From the NCBI GenBank assembly GCA_028532815.1, contig JAQQAS010000055.1, positions 1 through 58,243 on the forward strand: a stretch of 58,243 nucleotides of DNA, in the 5' to 3' direction. Under the pieces are notes generated by a model, which was not told the origin of the DNA, did not search any database, and saw only the letters and a list, made by a program, of their open reading frames with translations. Shown in pieces: positions 17,010-25,975 of this stretch. The DNA comes from Pleomorphochaeta sp. GTDB taxonomy: Bacteria; Spirochaetota; Spirochaetia; Sphaerochaetales; Sphaerochaetaceae. Both the position numbers and the translations under genes were made by a program. Each line of letters starts with the position of its first letter. The stretch's first letter is position 1.

Positions 17010-18119
17010 TCATTTTTTTTGATATTGTTTTGGTGTAATTCCACAGACTTTTTTAAAGGTTCTAAAAAAAGTTTCAGGATTTGAAAAACCAGTTAGTTCA
17101 GCAATTTCATAAGTTTTTAAATTAATTTCACTAAGGAGTTTTTTAGCTTCATTTATTCTAATTCTACTAATATATTCAACTATAGTTTCACCTGTTTCTT
17201 TAGAGTATTCTCTAGATAAATGACTTTTACTAATACCTACAGCATTTGATATTTGAGTTAGATTTAATGAAGGATTTTTATAATTGTTTTTTATATATTT
17301 CCTACTAAGATATACCAATCTACTACTAAGATGGAAATCATTATATATTTTTAAAATACTCGTTTTCATTTGATCTTCATCAATAATATTTTCTTTTACT
17401 TTATAATCAAAACTTAAATCCATATAATTCCATAGGTTGGAACTCAATCTATTAATTATTGCTTTGATATTTTTAGTTGGAGGTAAAATTAATAAATAAT
17501 ATTGCCAATCTATAAATAATAAATCAACATTTTCACCCTCAATTATAGTTTTTATTTCTAGTTTATTTTCTGTATTATTAAACTCATTTATACGAATAAA
17601 TAATAAAGATAAAGGGAATTGTGTTTCGAATTTGCAATTTTTAAAAGATACATTATCATCTGTGTTGTTGCTAATGATATTGTGTATGTATTTATTTCTA
17701 TCTTCACTTAAATCTTGAATATGTGTTCTTGAAGAATTAGTTGTATCTATATTAATAGAATTTAATACTTTAAGTATTTTACTTTCATCTAAATCACTTT
17801 TTAGAAGGTAGTCGCAAGCTCCATTTTGAAAAGCTGATCTAACATAATCGTAATTGCTATATGCACTAAGAAATACTATAGCTACATTAATATTATGCCT
17901 TCTTAGTTCTTCACCTAATTCTATGCCATTCATTATTGGCATATCAACATCACAAATAATAATATCAATTTCATCCTTATGATGAAGTGTATAATTTAAA
18001 GCTTCTTCTCCATTTTTACAACTCATTATAATTTTAAAGCCATAACTTTCCCAATTAAATAATGATTTTAGTGTTACAATTACAAGAGGTTCATCATCTA
18101 CTAATAATATTCTTTTCAT
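17010..18119 (-). CDS. AraC-family response regulator (YesN type)
   Basis: Transcription factor of a two-component system, 369 residues. The N-terminal receiver (1-120) has D8/D9, phospho-acceptor D57 in ICDVDMPIMNG and K107. A poorly conserved middle follows, then two AraC helix-turn-helices (about 265-369) with ISNAVGISKSHLSREYSKETGETIVEYISRIRINEAKKLL and AELTGFSNPETFFRTFKKVCGITPKQY. Its ATG lies inside the 3' end of the kinase gene (26-nt overlap). Gene order kinase-regulator-binding protein-permeases matches the xylotriose system xynDCEFG of Geobacillus, so it probably activates the downstream uptake genes. Confidence 0.93.
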   Translation of the reverse strand: MKRILLVDDEPLVIVTLKSLFNWESYGFKIIMSCKNGEEALNYTLHHKDEIDIIICDVDMPIMNGIELGEELRRHNINVAIVFLSAYSNYDYVRSAFQNGACDYLLKSDLDESKILKVLNSINIDTTNSSRTHIQDLSEDRNKYIHNIISNNTDDNVSFKNCKFETQFPLSLLFIRINEFNNTENKLEIKTIIEGENVDLLFIDWQYYLLILPPTKNIKAIINRLSSNLWNYMDLSFDYKVKENIIDEDQMKTSILKIYNDFHLSSRLVYLSRKYIKNNYKNPSLNLTQISNAVGISKSHLSREYSKETGETIVEYISRIRINEAKKLLSEINLKTYEIAELTGFSNPETFFRTFKKVCGITPKQYQKK

Positions 18120-19887
18120 TTTCTAATCCATATTTTTTATTTTTCTCTTCCTTAATTATATAAAAAGGAATGGTGATAATTTGCATGAAGAACGAATCTT
18201 CGCAATTTGCTTTACTTTTTATAATAATTTGTGATTCATTTTTGTATAATAATTCTAATCGTCTCTTTACATTTGAAAGTCCAATATGATTAAATCCTTT
18301 TGAACTATCTGTGTTTTTGTCAAAAATTGATTTAATTTTTTCTTTTTCTATTCCAATTCCGTTATCAGAGATTACAATTTCTAATTTGTTCTCTATATGC
18401 TTAATTTTTAACTTTATTATGCCGTTCTTTTCCTTATTTCTAAGACCATGGAGGATTGAATTTTCAATCAGAGGTTGTAATAGCATGGAAGGAATTTGAG
18501 CTATCTTGCATTCCTCATCAATTTCCTTTTCAAATGAAAACGAGTTGCCATATCTAACTTGCATAATGTAAATATAAGATTCAATATTTTTTAACTCATG
18601 TTTAACGGAAGAAAATGATCCGGTACCATTTAAGTTATCTTCCATTATTACCATAAGGGCAGTACTCATCCTTTTTATTGCATCGTTTTTTGCAATCATA
18701 GCCATCATTCTAATTGCACTTAATGAATTACACATAAAATGTGGATTGATTTGAAATCTTAAAGCTTCAATTTCATGAATCAAAGTTTCATTGTGAGCTT
18801 GTTCTATTTCTGTATTTAATTTGTCTAATTCATTTACCATAGAGTGGAAGCTTGAGCTTAGAGAATTCAATTCATAAAAGAATGTTGGAATTTCATGTAT
18901 TTTGTATTTACCTTTTCCTACTTCTTTCATGTTTTCAATTAATTGGTTTAGAGGGTTAGTAATTAATACTAATATTATAATATTGTATATTATATAAAGG
19001 ATGAAAAGTACAACGAGTAGTATATAAACTACTGTAAATATTTTATCTACAGTTTTAGTAATATCTTTAGAGTCCATGATTCTAATTAAGGTCCAATTTG
19101 TATTTTCAATTGGTTTTTTTATTATTATTTGTTTCGAATCTTCAGTTATTAAAGAACTTAATTGATTGCCAATAGAATCGATTTTATTTGATGCTAATAT
19201 TTTATCATCATCATTTACTAATAAAATTGTGTTTGAACTGTTTATGTTTTCATTGTTATAAAATTGTTTTATAGAATCTAATGGTGCAATTAAGATTTCC
19301 GCTGTATAAGATTTTTTATAACCCCAATAGGCGGGTGGGTATGTTACTATCGCCATTGTATGTGGATATTTAAAACCAAAATTATTAAATAAATTATCAA
19401 CAATTTGAGCTTTATCATTATCAATAGTTGATAAGTTAAGAATTTTTTGTAATTCATCATAAGAGGCATCTATACTAGTTGAGTTTCTACTTAGATGAAA
19501 ATCTTCTTTATCGTTAAATAACAGATATATTTCTCCTGAAAAATTGTTACTTACTAGATAACTTTCTAAGTATTTATCGAGGTTTGTGTGACTATTATAG
19601 TTTTCACTTCTAGATTTTGCCATATTAAATACTAAACCTTCGTCAATGATCTTTTCATTGTGAACAATTGCTGAGGCCATTATGGAATTATTTTTAATTT
19701 CAGTTTCAATATTTAATGCAGTTTGATATAGCGTATTTGTTTCTATTCGAGTGTTTTGGTTTATCATTTCAGTTCTTATTTTTGTAGATACAAATGAGAA
19801 AATTAATAAAGTTGGTAGTAAAACAAGTATTGAAAAAGATAATATTGTAGAATTAAATAATTTTGGTTTTTTCTTCATGTTGAGCAT
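18094..19887 (-). CDS. Sensor histidine kinase (YesM type)
   Basis: Membrane kinase of 597 residues for the adjacent AraC-type regulator. Layout: membrane helix (about 14-36), an extracytoplasmic sensor of ~245 residues, a second helix (about 283-308), a HAMP-like linker, the His_kinase box with FQINPHFMCNSLSAIR (the His of NPHF is the phospho-site) and a HATPase domain with LLQPLIENSILHG, DNGIGI and GLSNVKRRLELLY. ATG 19887 has no clear Shine-Dalgarno; a TATAAC 9 nt upstream hints at a very short leader. A second in-frame ATG is 9 nt later. The sensor domain was not identified. Confidence 0.93.
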   Translation of the reverse strand: MLNMKKKPKLFNSTILSFSILVLLPTLLIFSFVSTKIRTEMINQNTRIETNTLYQTALNIETEIKNNSIMASAIVHNEKIIDEGLVFNMAKSRSENYNSHTNLDKYLESYLVSNNFSGEIYLLFNDKEDFHLSRNSTSIDASYDELQKILNLSTIDNDKAQIVDNLFNNFGFKYPHTMAIVTYPPAYWGYKKSYTAEILIAPLDSIKQFYNNENINSSNTILLVNDDDKILASNKIDSIGNQLSSLITEDSKQIIIKKPIENTNWTLIRIMDSKDITKTVDKIFTVVYILLVVLFILYIIYNIIILVLITNPLNQLIENMKEVGKGKYKIHEIPTFFYELNSLSSSFHSMVNELDKLNTEIEQAHNETLIHEIEALRFQINPHFMCNSLSAIRMMAMIAKNDAIKRMSTALMVIMEDNLNGTGSFSSVKHELKNIESYIYIMQVRYGNSFSFEKEIDEECKIAQIPSMLLQPLIENSILHGLRNKEKNGIIKLKIKHIENKLEIVISDNGIGIEKEKIKSIFDKNTDSSKGFNHIGLSNVKRRLELLYKNESQIIIKSKANCEDSFFMQIITIPFYIIKEEKNKKYGLENEKNIISR

Positions 19888-20060
19888 AAGTATATTGTTA
19901 TACTATCAAAGGGTAAAAATCAACTTAAAAATTTTTTACTTAAAATAGATGGCTTAATTACATATCTATAAAAAAATTAGTTAAATTTGCAAAATAATTT
20001 ATTTATTTAAATTGAAATAATTAATTTCTTACTATATTATTTCATTTATAAGGTAAAAAG

Positions 20061-20109
20061 TTGTTGACGTTTTTATACTATTTCGTTATTCTTCTCAAAG
20101 CGTCAACAA
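20061..20109 (+). promoter_or_regulatory. rpmF promoter framed by a 9-bp inverted repeat
   Basis: TTGACG (20064-20069), a 17-nt spacer and TATTCT (20087-20092) form the likely promoter of rpmF-acpP-rnc. TTGTTGACG (20061-20069) over the -35 is repeated inverted as CGTCAACAA (20101-20109) around the expected +1; four more inner bases can pair, one as G-T. Centre-to-centre distance of the arms is 40 bp. It may be an operator pair or fold as a hairpin. Confidence 0.6.
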
Positions 20110-20136
20110 AAAATCATCTAACTTAAGAGGTATAAA

Positions 20137-20322
20137 ATGGCAACACCTAAATATAAAACTTCAAAATCTAAAGCTGCATCTAGAAAGGCTGCGAATATGA
20201 AGCTTAAAGCACCTACATTGACTGTATGTCCAACATGTAGTGCTAAAATACTTCCTCATCGCGTTTGCCCTAAATGTGGTTTCTATCGCGGCGAAATGAT
20301 CGTAGATACAAGCGATAAGTAA
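20137..20322 (+). CDS. rpmF: Ribosomal protein L32
   Basis: Zinc-ribbon protein of the large subunit, 61 residues. The basic N-terminus MATPKYKTSKSKAASRKAA is typical, followed by CPTC and CPKC pairs that bind zinc, so this is the zinc-containing paralogue. AAGAGG lies 7 nt before the ATG. It leads rpmF-acpP-rnc; linkage of rpmF to fatty-acid genes is common in bacteria, here through acpP. Confidence 0.97.
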   Translation: MATPKYKTSKSKAASRKAANMKLKAPTLTVCPTCSAKILPHRVCPKCGFYRGEMIVDTSDK

Positions 20323-20341
20323 GAGACATAGGAGCTAAATC

Positions 20342-20581
20342 ATGGATAACAAGACTTTTGACCAAGTTAAGCAATTAATTGCAGAAAAAATGGAAGTAGA
20401 ACCATCTAAAGTAACATTAGATGCTTCTTTTAGAAAAGATCTAGGAGCTGACAGTCTAGACACTTACGAATTAATTTATGCTATTGAAGAAGAAATGGGA
20501 ATCACCATTCCTGATGAAAAAGCTAATGAATTCGAAACTGTAAGAGATGCTGTTGAGTATCTAGATTCTCAGCTAGACTAA
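20342..20581 (+). CDS. acpP: Acyl carrier protein
   Basis: Carries growing acyl chains in fatty-acid synthesis on a 4'-phosphopantetheine arm. The 79-residue acidic protein contains LGADSLDTYELIYAIEEEMGI; the Ser of DSL is the attachment site (CoA made by coaD in this window is the donor). GGAGC precedes ATG by 6 nt. It lies 19 nt after rpmF and 13 nt before rnc. Confidence 0.97.
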   Translation: MDNKTFDQVKQLIAEKMEVEPSKVTLDASFRKDLGADSLDTYELIYAIEEEMGITIPDEKANEFETVRDAVEYLDSQLD

Positions 20582-20594
20582 GGACTGTTTTTCG

Positions 20595-21332
20595 ATGACA
20601 GAAGCTAAAGTCGGAGTGGCTCCCTCAATCTCCTCAAAGAGAAGAAGGGAGCTTTTTACTTTTATAGAAAAACTGGGAGTGAAAATAGATGATTTAAATT
20701 TATTAAATCTTGCTTTTACTCATCGTTCTTTCGCTCACGAATGCCCTATTGTAACAGATAATAATGAACGTCTAGAGTTTCTAGGAGATTCAATTTTGGG
20801 ATTAGCTGTTAGTAATTGGCTATTTGTGAACTTACCTGCAAAACATGAAGGAGATTTCTCTAGAATCAAAAGCGCTGTAGTTAGTGAAGATTCATTGTTT
20901 CAAGTTGCTCAAAAGCTTGGAGTTGGAGAAGTCGTTTTAGTTGGAAAAGGAGAAGGCCACTCTGGGGGCAGAAAGAAGAAGGCAATACTTTCAGATTGTA
21001 TGGAAGCTATCTTTGGTTGTGTCTATGTAGACCAAGGTTTTGAGACGGCTCAAAAATTAATTGAAAAATTAATGGTTCCACAAATTTATGCTTTTTTAGA
21101 TCATAAAATTGTTAGAGATTATAAAACCGCAATTCAAGAATATTGTCAAAAATCTTGGAAAAAAGTTCCTGTATATACTCTTGAAAGAACTGAAGGTCCT
21201 GACCATAGTAGAACTTTTTTTGTAAGTGTAAACCTAAATGGAAAAGTTTTTGGACCTGCAGCAGGTAAGAATAAAAAAACTGCCCAACAAGCTGCAGCTA
21301 AAATAGCTTTTGAAAAGTTAATTAAAAAATAA
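20595..21332 (+). CDS. rnc: Ribonuclease III
   Basis: Double-strand RNA endonuclease that processes rRNA precursors and structured mRNAs. The 245 residues have the catalytic signature NERLEFLGDSILGLAVS (about 53-69), the second acidic cluster DCMEAIFGCVYVDQG and a C-terminal dsRNA-binding domain (about 170-243, ending AAGKNKKTAQQAAAKIAFEKL). AAGGA lies 10 nt before the ATG. acpP-rnc linkage is widespread. It converges with cca, with only 3 nt between stops and no visible terminator. Confidence 0.97.
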   Translation: MTEAKVGVAPSISSKRRRELFTFIEKLGVKIDDLNLLNLAFTHRSFAHECPIVTDNNERLEFLGDSILGLAVSNWLFVNLPAKHEGDFSRIKSAVVSEDSLFQVAQKLGVGEVVLVGKGEGHSGGRKKKAILSDCMEAIFGCVYVDQGFETAQKLIEKLMVPQIYAFLDHKIVRDYKTAIQEYCQKSWKKVPVYTLERTEGPDHSRTFFVSVNLNGKVFGPAAGKNKKTAQQAAAKIAFEKLIKK

Positions 21333-21335
21333 GTC

Positions 21336-22709
21336 TTAATTTAAGCTTTTATAATAATTATTTGCTAAGTTAAGAAGAATATCCCTCTCATTCATTTTTG
21401 GATCATCTAGAACGGTGTTTAATAGATAGTTCAAGATTTTAGAAAAGAGAGGGCCTTTTTTTATTCCAAGGTTTATTAAATCTTTTCCGTTAATTGCTAA
21501 ATCTTTTATAGATAGAGCTTCATTTTTTGCAATGATTTCTTCAATTCTATTCTCTAATTCTTCTACACTATCCCAACTTGCCTTACTAAAGGTTGCTTCT
21601 TGATCGCACATTCTAAGTTCAAATAGACTTCTAATATTCTCATAACCAACTCTGTTGATAAATCTTTTTACTGCACCATCACTCCAATCTGGTGTATAAT
21701 TAAACATATGATTTTTTACTAGATTGCAAACGTTACTAATCATCATATTTGAGGCTTTTAGTCGTGTTAGAATTTGTTTAGTTAGTTGCTCACTAACATT
21801 TTCATGGTTGTAAAAAGAATATGATGTTTCACTGAATTGGCTAAATCTATTTGGATCTAATTTTTGAGTTTGTGCCTTTCCTAAATCATGAAATAGTGCA
21901 GCAAGTCTTACTTCGAGAGGATAGTTGTATCTAGCTGCAGCTGCAACACACAATAGAGTGTGATCAAAAGCATCTTTTTGATGAAAACCACCTTGTTGTA
22001 ATCCTTTTAGAGCTGATAATTCAGGTAATATAATTTCTAAAATGCCCGATTGTGATAAAAGAATTAAACCCTTTACAGGAGCTTTCCCTTTTAATAGTTT
22101 AAATAATTCATCCTTAATTCTCTCTTGGCTGACATTTTTAATATTGTCTTTTTTCTCTTTCATTGCTTCTTGAGTTGTTTTTTCGACATCAAAGTCTAAT
22201 TTTGATGCGAATCTGCAAGCTCTCATTATTCTAAGGCCATCTTCTTCAAATCTTTCTTGAGCAATTCCAATAGCTTTAATTGTTTTGTTTTTTAAATCTT
22301 TAATTCCATTGTGATTATCTATTATTAAGCCAGTTTTTGCATCTGCAGCTAAAGCATTAATTGTAAAGTCACGCCTTTTTAAATCTTCATCTAAACTTCT
22401 AATAAATTCAACTTTTTCTGGTCTTCTTCCATCTAAATAATCTGCCTCACTTCTAAAAGTAGTAACTTCAAAGTTGTTTGATTTAAAGATTACTGTAACT
22501 GTTCCGTGTTTTATCCCAGTTGGAATTGTTGTTTTAAAAATTGAAATTACATTTTCAGGGGTTGCATCGGTAGCAAAGTCATAATCTTCATTTTTTATTT
22601 TAAGTAAATAATCTCTTACTGCACCACCAACTATATATAAAGAGAACCCATTTTTTTGAAATATGGATGCAAATTGCTTAATTGTATCGTTAATAGGGAA
22701 ATGTTTCAT
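21336..22709 (-). CDS. cca: CCA tRNA nucleotidyltransferase with HD domain
   Basis: Adds CCA to tRNA 3' ends; the tRNA-Val gene in this window lacks an encoded CCA and needs it. The 457-residue class II nucleotidyltransferase has GGAVRDYLL (28-36), the metal-binding DYDFAT, RRDFTINALA and the ERFEEDGLRIMRACRFASKL motif, then an HD domain with LFHDLGKAQT. Class II enzymes also include poly(A) polymerases; the clean CCA-type neck and HD domain favour CCA addition. It is divergent from ileS. Confidence 0.92.
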   Translation of the reverse strand: MKHFPINDTIKQFASIFQKNGFSLYIVGGAVRDYLLKIKNEDYDFATDATPENVISIFKTTIPTGIKHGTVTVIFKSNNFEVTTFRSEADYLDGRRPEKVEFIRSLDEDLKRRDFTINALAADAKTGLIIDNHNGIKDLKNKTIKAIGIAQERFEEDGLRIMRACRFASKLDFDVEKTTQEAMKEKKDNIKNVSQERIKDELFKLLKGKAPVKGLILLSQSGILEIILPELSALKGLQQGGFHQKDAFDHTLLCVAAAARYNYPLEVRLAALFHDLGKAQTQKLDPNRFSQFSETSYSFYNHENVSEQLTKQILTRLKASNMMISNVCNLVKNHMFNYTPDWSDGAVKRFINRVGYENIRSLFELRMCDQEATFSKASWDSVEELENRIEEIIAKNEALSIKDLAINGKDLINLGIKKGPLFSKILNYLLNTVLDDPKMNERDILLNLANNYYKSLN

Positions 22710-22770
22710 ACGTAAAAACTAACCTTCCTTTGTTAGTGAGTCAAGTGGCTCAAATATGTTTTATAATTGG

Positions 22771-22799
22771 TTGTCATTATTTTAATTTTGTCTTAGAAT
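22771..22799 (+). promoter_or_regulatory. Putative promoter of ileS
   Basis: TTGTCA (22771-22776), a 17-nt spacer and TAGAAT (22794-22799) lie 35 nt before the ileS ATG. AGGAG is 7-8 nt before the start codon. Confidence 0.6.
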
Positions 22800-22833
22800 A
22801 GCATAAAATAAGTTTTCATTTCTAGGAGTTGAA

Positions 22834-25800
22834 ATGTTTAATCCAATAGATACAAAAATAGACTTTCCAAAAGTCGAAGAACAAATTCTCTCATTTTGGG
22901 AAAAGGAAGATGTGTTTGCAAAATCCATCGAACAAAGGCCTGAAGATAATCAGTATGTTTTCTATGATGGCCCTCCTTTTGCAACCGGGTTACCTCACTT
23001 TGGACATTTAGTTCCAGGTACAATAAAAGATGTTATACCCAGATACCATTCTATGAAAGGCCAAAGAGTTTTAAGAACATTTGGTTGGGACTGTCATGGA
23101 TTGCCAGTTGAATATGAAATGGAAAAAAATCTAGGTATTAGCGGTCCTACTGCGATTAAAGAGTATGGGGTAGCTAAGTTTAATGATGATTGTCGTTCAA
23201 TTGTATTAAGATTTACAAGTCAATGGAAAAAAACAATAACTAGAATGGGACGCTGGGTTGATTTTGACAATGGTTATAGAACCATGGATAAAGATTACAT
23301 GGAATCAATTTGGTGGGTATTTAAATCATTATATGAAAAAGGTTTAATTTATGAAGGCTATAATATTTTACCATATAGTCCTAAATTAGCATGTCCTTTA
23401 TCTAATTTTGAAGTTAATCAAGGTGGTTATAGAGATGTTACTGACCAAGCTGTTACAGTTCGTTTCTTGCTAGATGGAACTGATGATACTTATTTCTTAG
23501 CTTGGACAACAACTCCATGGACGCTTCCTTCAAACTTAGCTTTAGCTTTAGGTCCAGATATCGATTACGTAAAAGTAAAAGATGGAAAAGAATATTATAT
23601 TTTAGGTAAAGATAGACTTTCTCATTATTATAAAAATGAAAGTGATTATGAAATTGTTGAAGAGTATAAAGGTACTGATCTAAAAGGATTAAGATATAAA
23701 CCTTTATTCCCTTATTTCGCATCATTAAAAGAAGAAGGCGCTTTTATCACAGTATTAGGCGATTATGTTACAACTGAAGATGGTTGTGGTATTGTTCACA
23801 CTGCTAGTGGTTTTGGTGAAGATGACTATCAAGTATTAAAAGGTACAGGTATCCCTGTAGTTTGTCCAATAGATGATGAGTGTCAATTCACTAGCGAAGT
23901 TCCTGATTTCGAAGGTAGATTTGTTAAAGATACTGATAAAGATATTATTAAATGGTTAAAAGATAGAAATCTTCTTGTAAAAAGAGAGAACTATCTTCAC
24001 TCATATCCTTTCTGTTATAGAACAGATGCCCCATTAATCTATAGAGCAATGAGCTGTTGGTTTGTTGATGTTCAAAAGATTAAGAGTATCATGCTTGAAA
24101 GTAATGAAAAAATTACTTGGGTTCCATCCCACCTTAAACATGGTCGTTTTGGTAAATGGTTAGAAGGAGCTAGAGATTGGGCTATTTCAAGAAATAGATT
24201 CTGGGGTAATCCAATTCCAATTTGGAAGTGCGATAACTCTGATTATATTGAAGTAATTGGATCTGTTGCTGAATTAGAAGAAAAGAGTGGTGTAAAAGTT
24301 GAAGATTTACATAAACAATATGTTGATGATTTAACATGGCCAAGTCCTGATGGAAAAGGAACAATGAGACGTATTAGTGACGTTCTTGATTGTTGGTTTG
24401 AGTCAGGTTCAATGCCTTATGCACAACATCACTATCCTTTTGAAAATAAAGAATATGTTGATAATAACTTCCCAGCTGATTTCATTTGTGAAGGTTTAGA
24501 CCAAACAAGAGGTTGGTTCTATACATTAACGATTATCGCATCAGGTTTATTTGAAACACCAGCATTTATGAACTGTGTAACTAACGGTATCGTTCTTACT
24601 AAAGAAGGTAAGAAAATGAGTAAGAGAGATAAGAACTATACAGATCCCATGGAAGTAATTAACCAATATGGTGCTGATGCTCTTCGTTTTGCTCTAATGA
24701 ATAGTACTGTTGTAAAAGCTGATGATTTAAAATTCAGTGAAGATAGTGTTAAAGATGTTATCAAAACTTTCTTATTACCATTATATAATGCATATTCATT
24801 CTTTGTAACTTATGCAAATATTGATAATTATGAGCCATCAACAACTGATTTTGAAAGTTTAGAAAATCCTTTAGATAAATGGATTCTTTCAACAACTCAA
24901 GGTTTGATAAATGATGTTACTGCAGCTTTAGATGCTTATGATATCCAAAAAGCTTCAGGTTACATTGTAAGTTTCATCGATAACCTAAATAACTGGTATA
25001 TTAGAAGAAGTAGAAGACGTTTCTGGAGAAGCGAAAACGATAGTGATAAGAAGATGGCTTATGATACACTTTATAGTGTTCTTTTAACTGTTGTTAAAAT
25101 AGCAGCTCCATTAGTTCCTTTCTTAACTGAATCTATTTATATAAACTTAAGAACTGAAGATATGCCAAAATCTGTCCACTTATGTGACTATCCGGTTTAT
25201 AACGAAGCTCAAAGAGACTTAGCTTTAGAAAAACAAATGAGTTTAACAATGAAAGCTATTAATATGGGTAGAAGTTTAAGAAGTTCACATAATTTAAAAA
25301 CACGTCAACCATTATCAATGGTTTACTTAGTTGATAGAAGTGAAGAAGATAGAGCTATTTTAGAAGCTATGACTGATATTATCAGTGAAGAATTAAATGT
25401 TAAGTCTGTAACTATACAAGGTGATGAATCATCACTAGTTGATTATAGTGCTAAAGCTAATTTCAAAGTTTTGGGTAAGAAATTAGGACCTAAAATGAAA
25501 GAAGTTGCAACTTTAATCATGAAATTAGATTCGGCTACAATTTCTTCAATCCTTGATGGAAAAACAAAAGATATTGAATATTCTGATGGTGTTCTAACTA
25601 TTAGTGAATCTGATATTATTGTACAAAGAAGTGAAAAAGCTAATTTAAAGGTTGTTAATGAAAATGAGTTAACAATTGGTTTTGATACTGAATTGACTCA
25701 AGAATTGATAAATGAAGGTATTGCAAGAGATATTGTTAGAGCTATCCAAACAATTAGAAAAGATAATGATTTTGATGTAAGTGATCATATTGTTATTAAC

Positions 25801-25956
25801 TATGATGGAAATGAAAATATTGATGATGTTTTTGCTCAATATAAAGATTATATCTTAAGTGAAACCCTTTGTGATGAATTAAACAAAGTTAGCCTATCAA
25901 CTGCTGATATAGAAGTAGGTGATAATACAATTAAGATAGAAATATCTAAACTATAA
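22834..25956 (+). CDS. ileS: Isoleucyl-tRNA synthetase, eukaryote-like (type 2)
   Basis: Charges tRNA-Ile and hydrolyses mischarged valine. The 1,040-residue protein has the HIGH equivalent HFGH (55-58) within GLPHFGHLVPGTIKD, the catalytic KMSKR (594-598, followed by DKNYTDP), an editing domain between them and an anticodon-binding region. Length, GTIKD after the HIGH motif and KMSKR-x-KNY are marks of the eukaryote-like IleRS-2 clade, known from spirochaetes and often less sensitive to mupirocin; bacterial IleRS-1 has KMSKSLGN and a C-terminal zinc site. The gene stands alone behind its own promoter, followed by a lipoprotein gene at 19 nt. Confidence 0.96.
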   Translation: MFNPIDTKIDFPKVEEQILSFWEKEDVFAKSIEQRPEDNQYVFYDGPPFATGLPHFGHLVPGTIKDVIPRYHSMKGQRVLRTFGWDCHGLPVEYEMEKNLGISGPTAIKEYGVAKFNDDCRSIVLRFTSQWKKTITRMGRWVDFDNGYRTMDKDYMESIWWVFKSLYEKGLIYEGYNILPYSPKLACPLSNFEVNQGGYRDVTDQAVTVRFLLDGTDDTYFLAWTTTPWTLPSNLALALGPDIDYVKVKDGKEYYILGKDRLSHYYKNESDYEIVEEYKGTDLKGLRYKPLFPYFASLKEEGAFITVLGDYVTTEDGCGIVHTASGFGEDDYQVLKGTGIPVVCPIDDECQFTSEVPDFEGRFVKDTDKDIIKWLKDRNLLVKRENYLHSYPFCYRTDAPLIYRAMSCWFVDVQKIKSIMLESNEKITWVPSHLKHGRFGKWLEGARDWAISRNRFWGNPIPIWKCDNSDYIEVIGSVAELEEKSGVKVEDLHKQYVDDLTWPSPDGKGTMRRISDVLDCWFESGSMPYAQHHYPFENKEYVDNNFPADFICEGLDQTRGWFYTLTIIASGLFETPAFMNCVTNGIVLTKEGKKMSKRDKNYTDPMEVINQYGADALRFALMNSTVVKADDLKFSEDSVKDVIKTFLLPLYNAYSFFVTYANIDNYEPSTTDFESLENPLDKWILSTTQGLINDVTAALDAYDIQKASGYIVSFIDNLNNWYIRRSRRRFWRSENDSDKKMAYDTLYSVLLTVVKIAAPLVPFLTESIYINLRTEDMPKSVHLCDYPVYNEAQRDLALEKQMSLTMKAINMGRSLRSSHNLKTRQPLSMVYLVDRSEEDRAILEAMTDIISEELNVKSVTIQGDESSLVDYSAKANFKVLGKKLGPKMKEVATLIMKLDSATISSILDGKTKDIEYSDGVLTISESDIIVQRSEKANLKVVNENELTIGFDTELTQELINEGIARDIVRAIQTIRKDNDFDVSDHIVINYDGNENIDDVFAQYKDYILSETLCDELNKVSLSTADIEVGDNTIKIEISKL

Positions 25957-25975
25957 TTAAGGTGAGAGGAATTTT

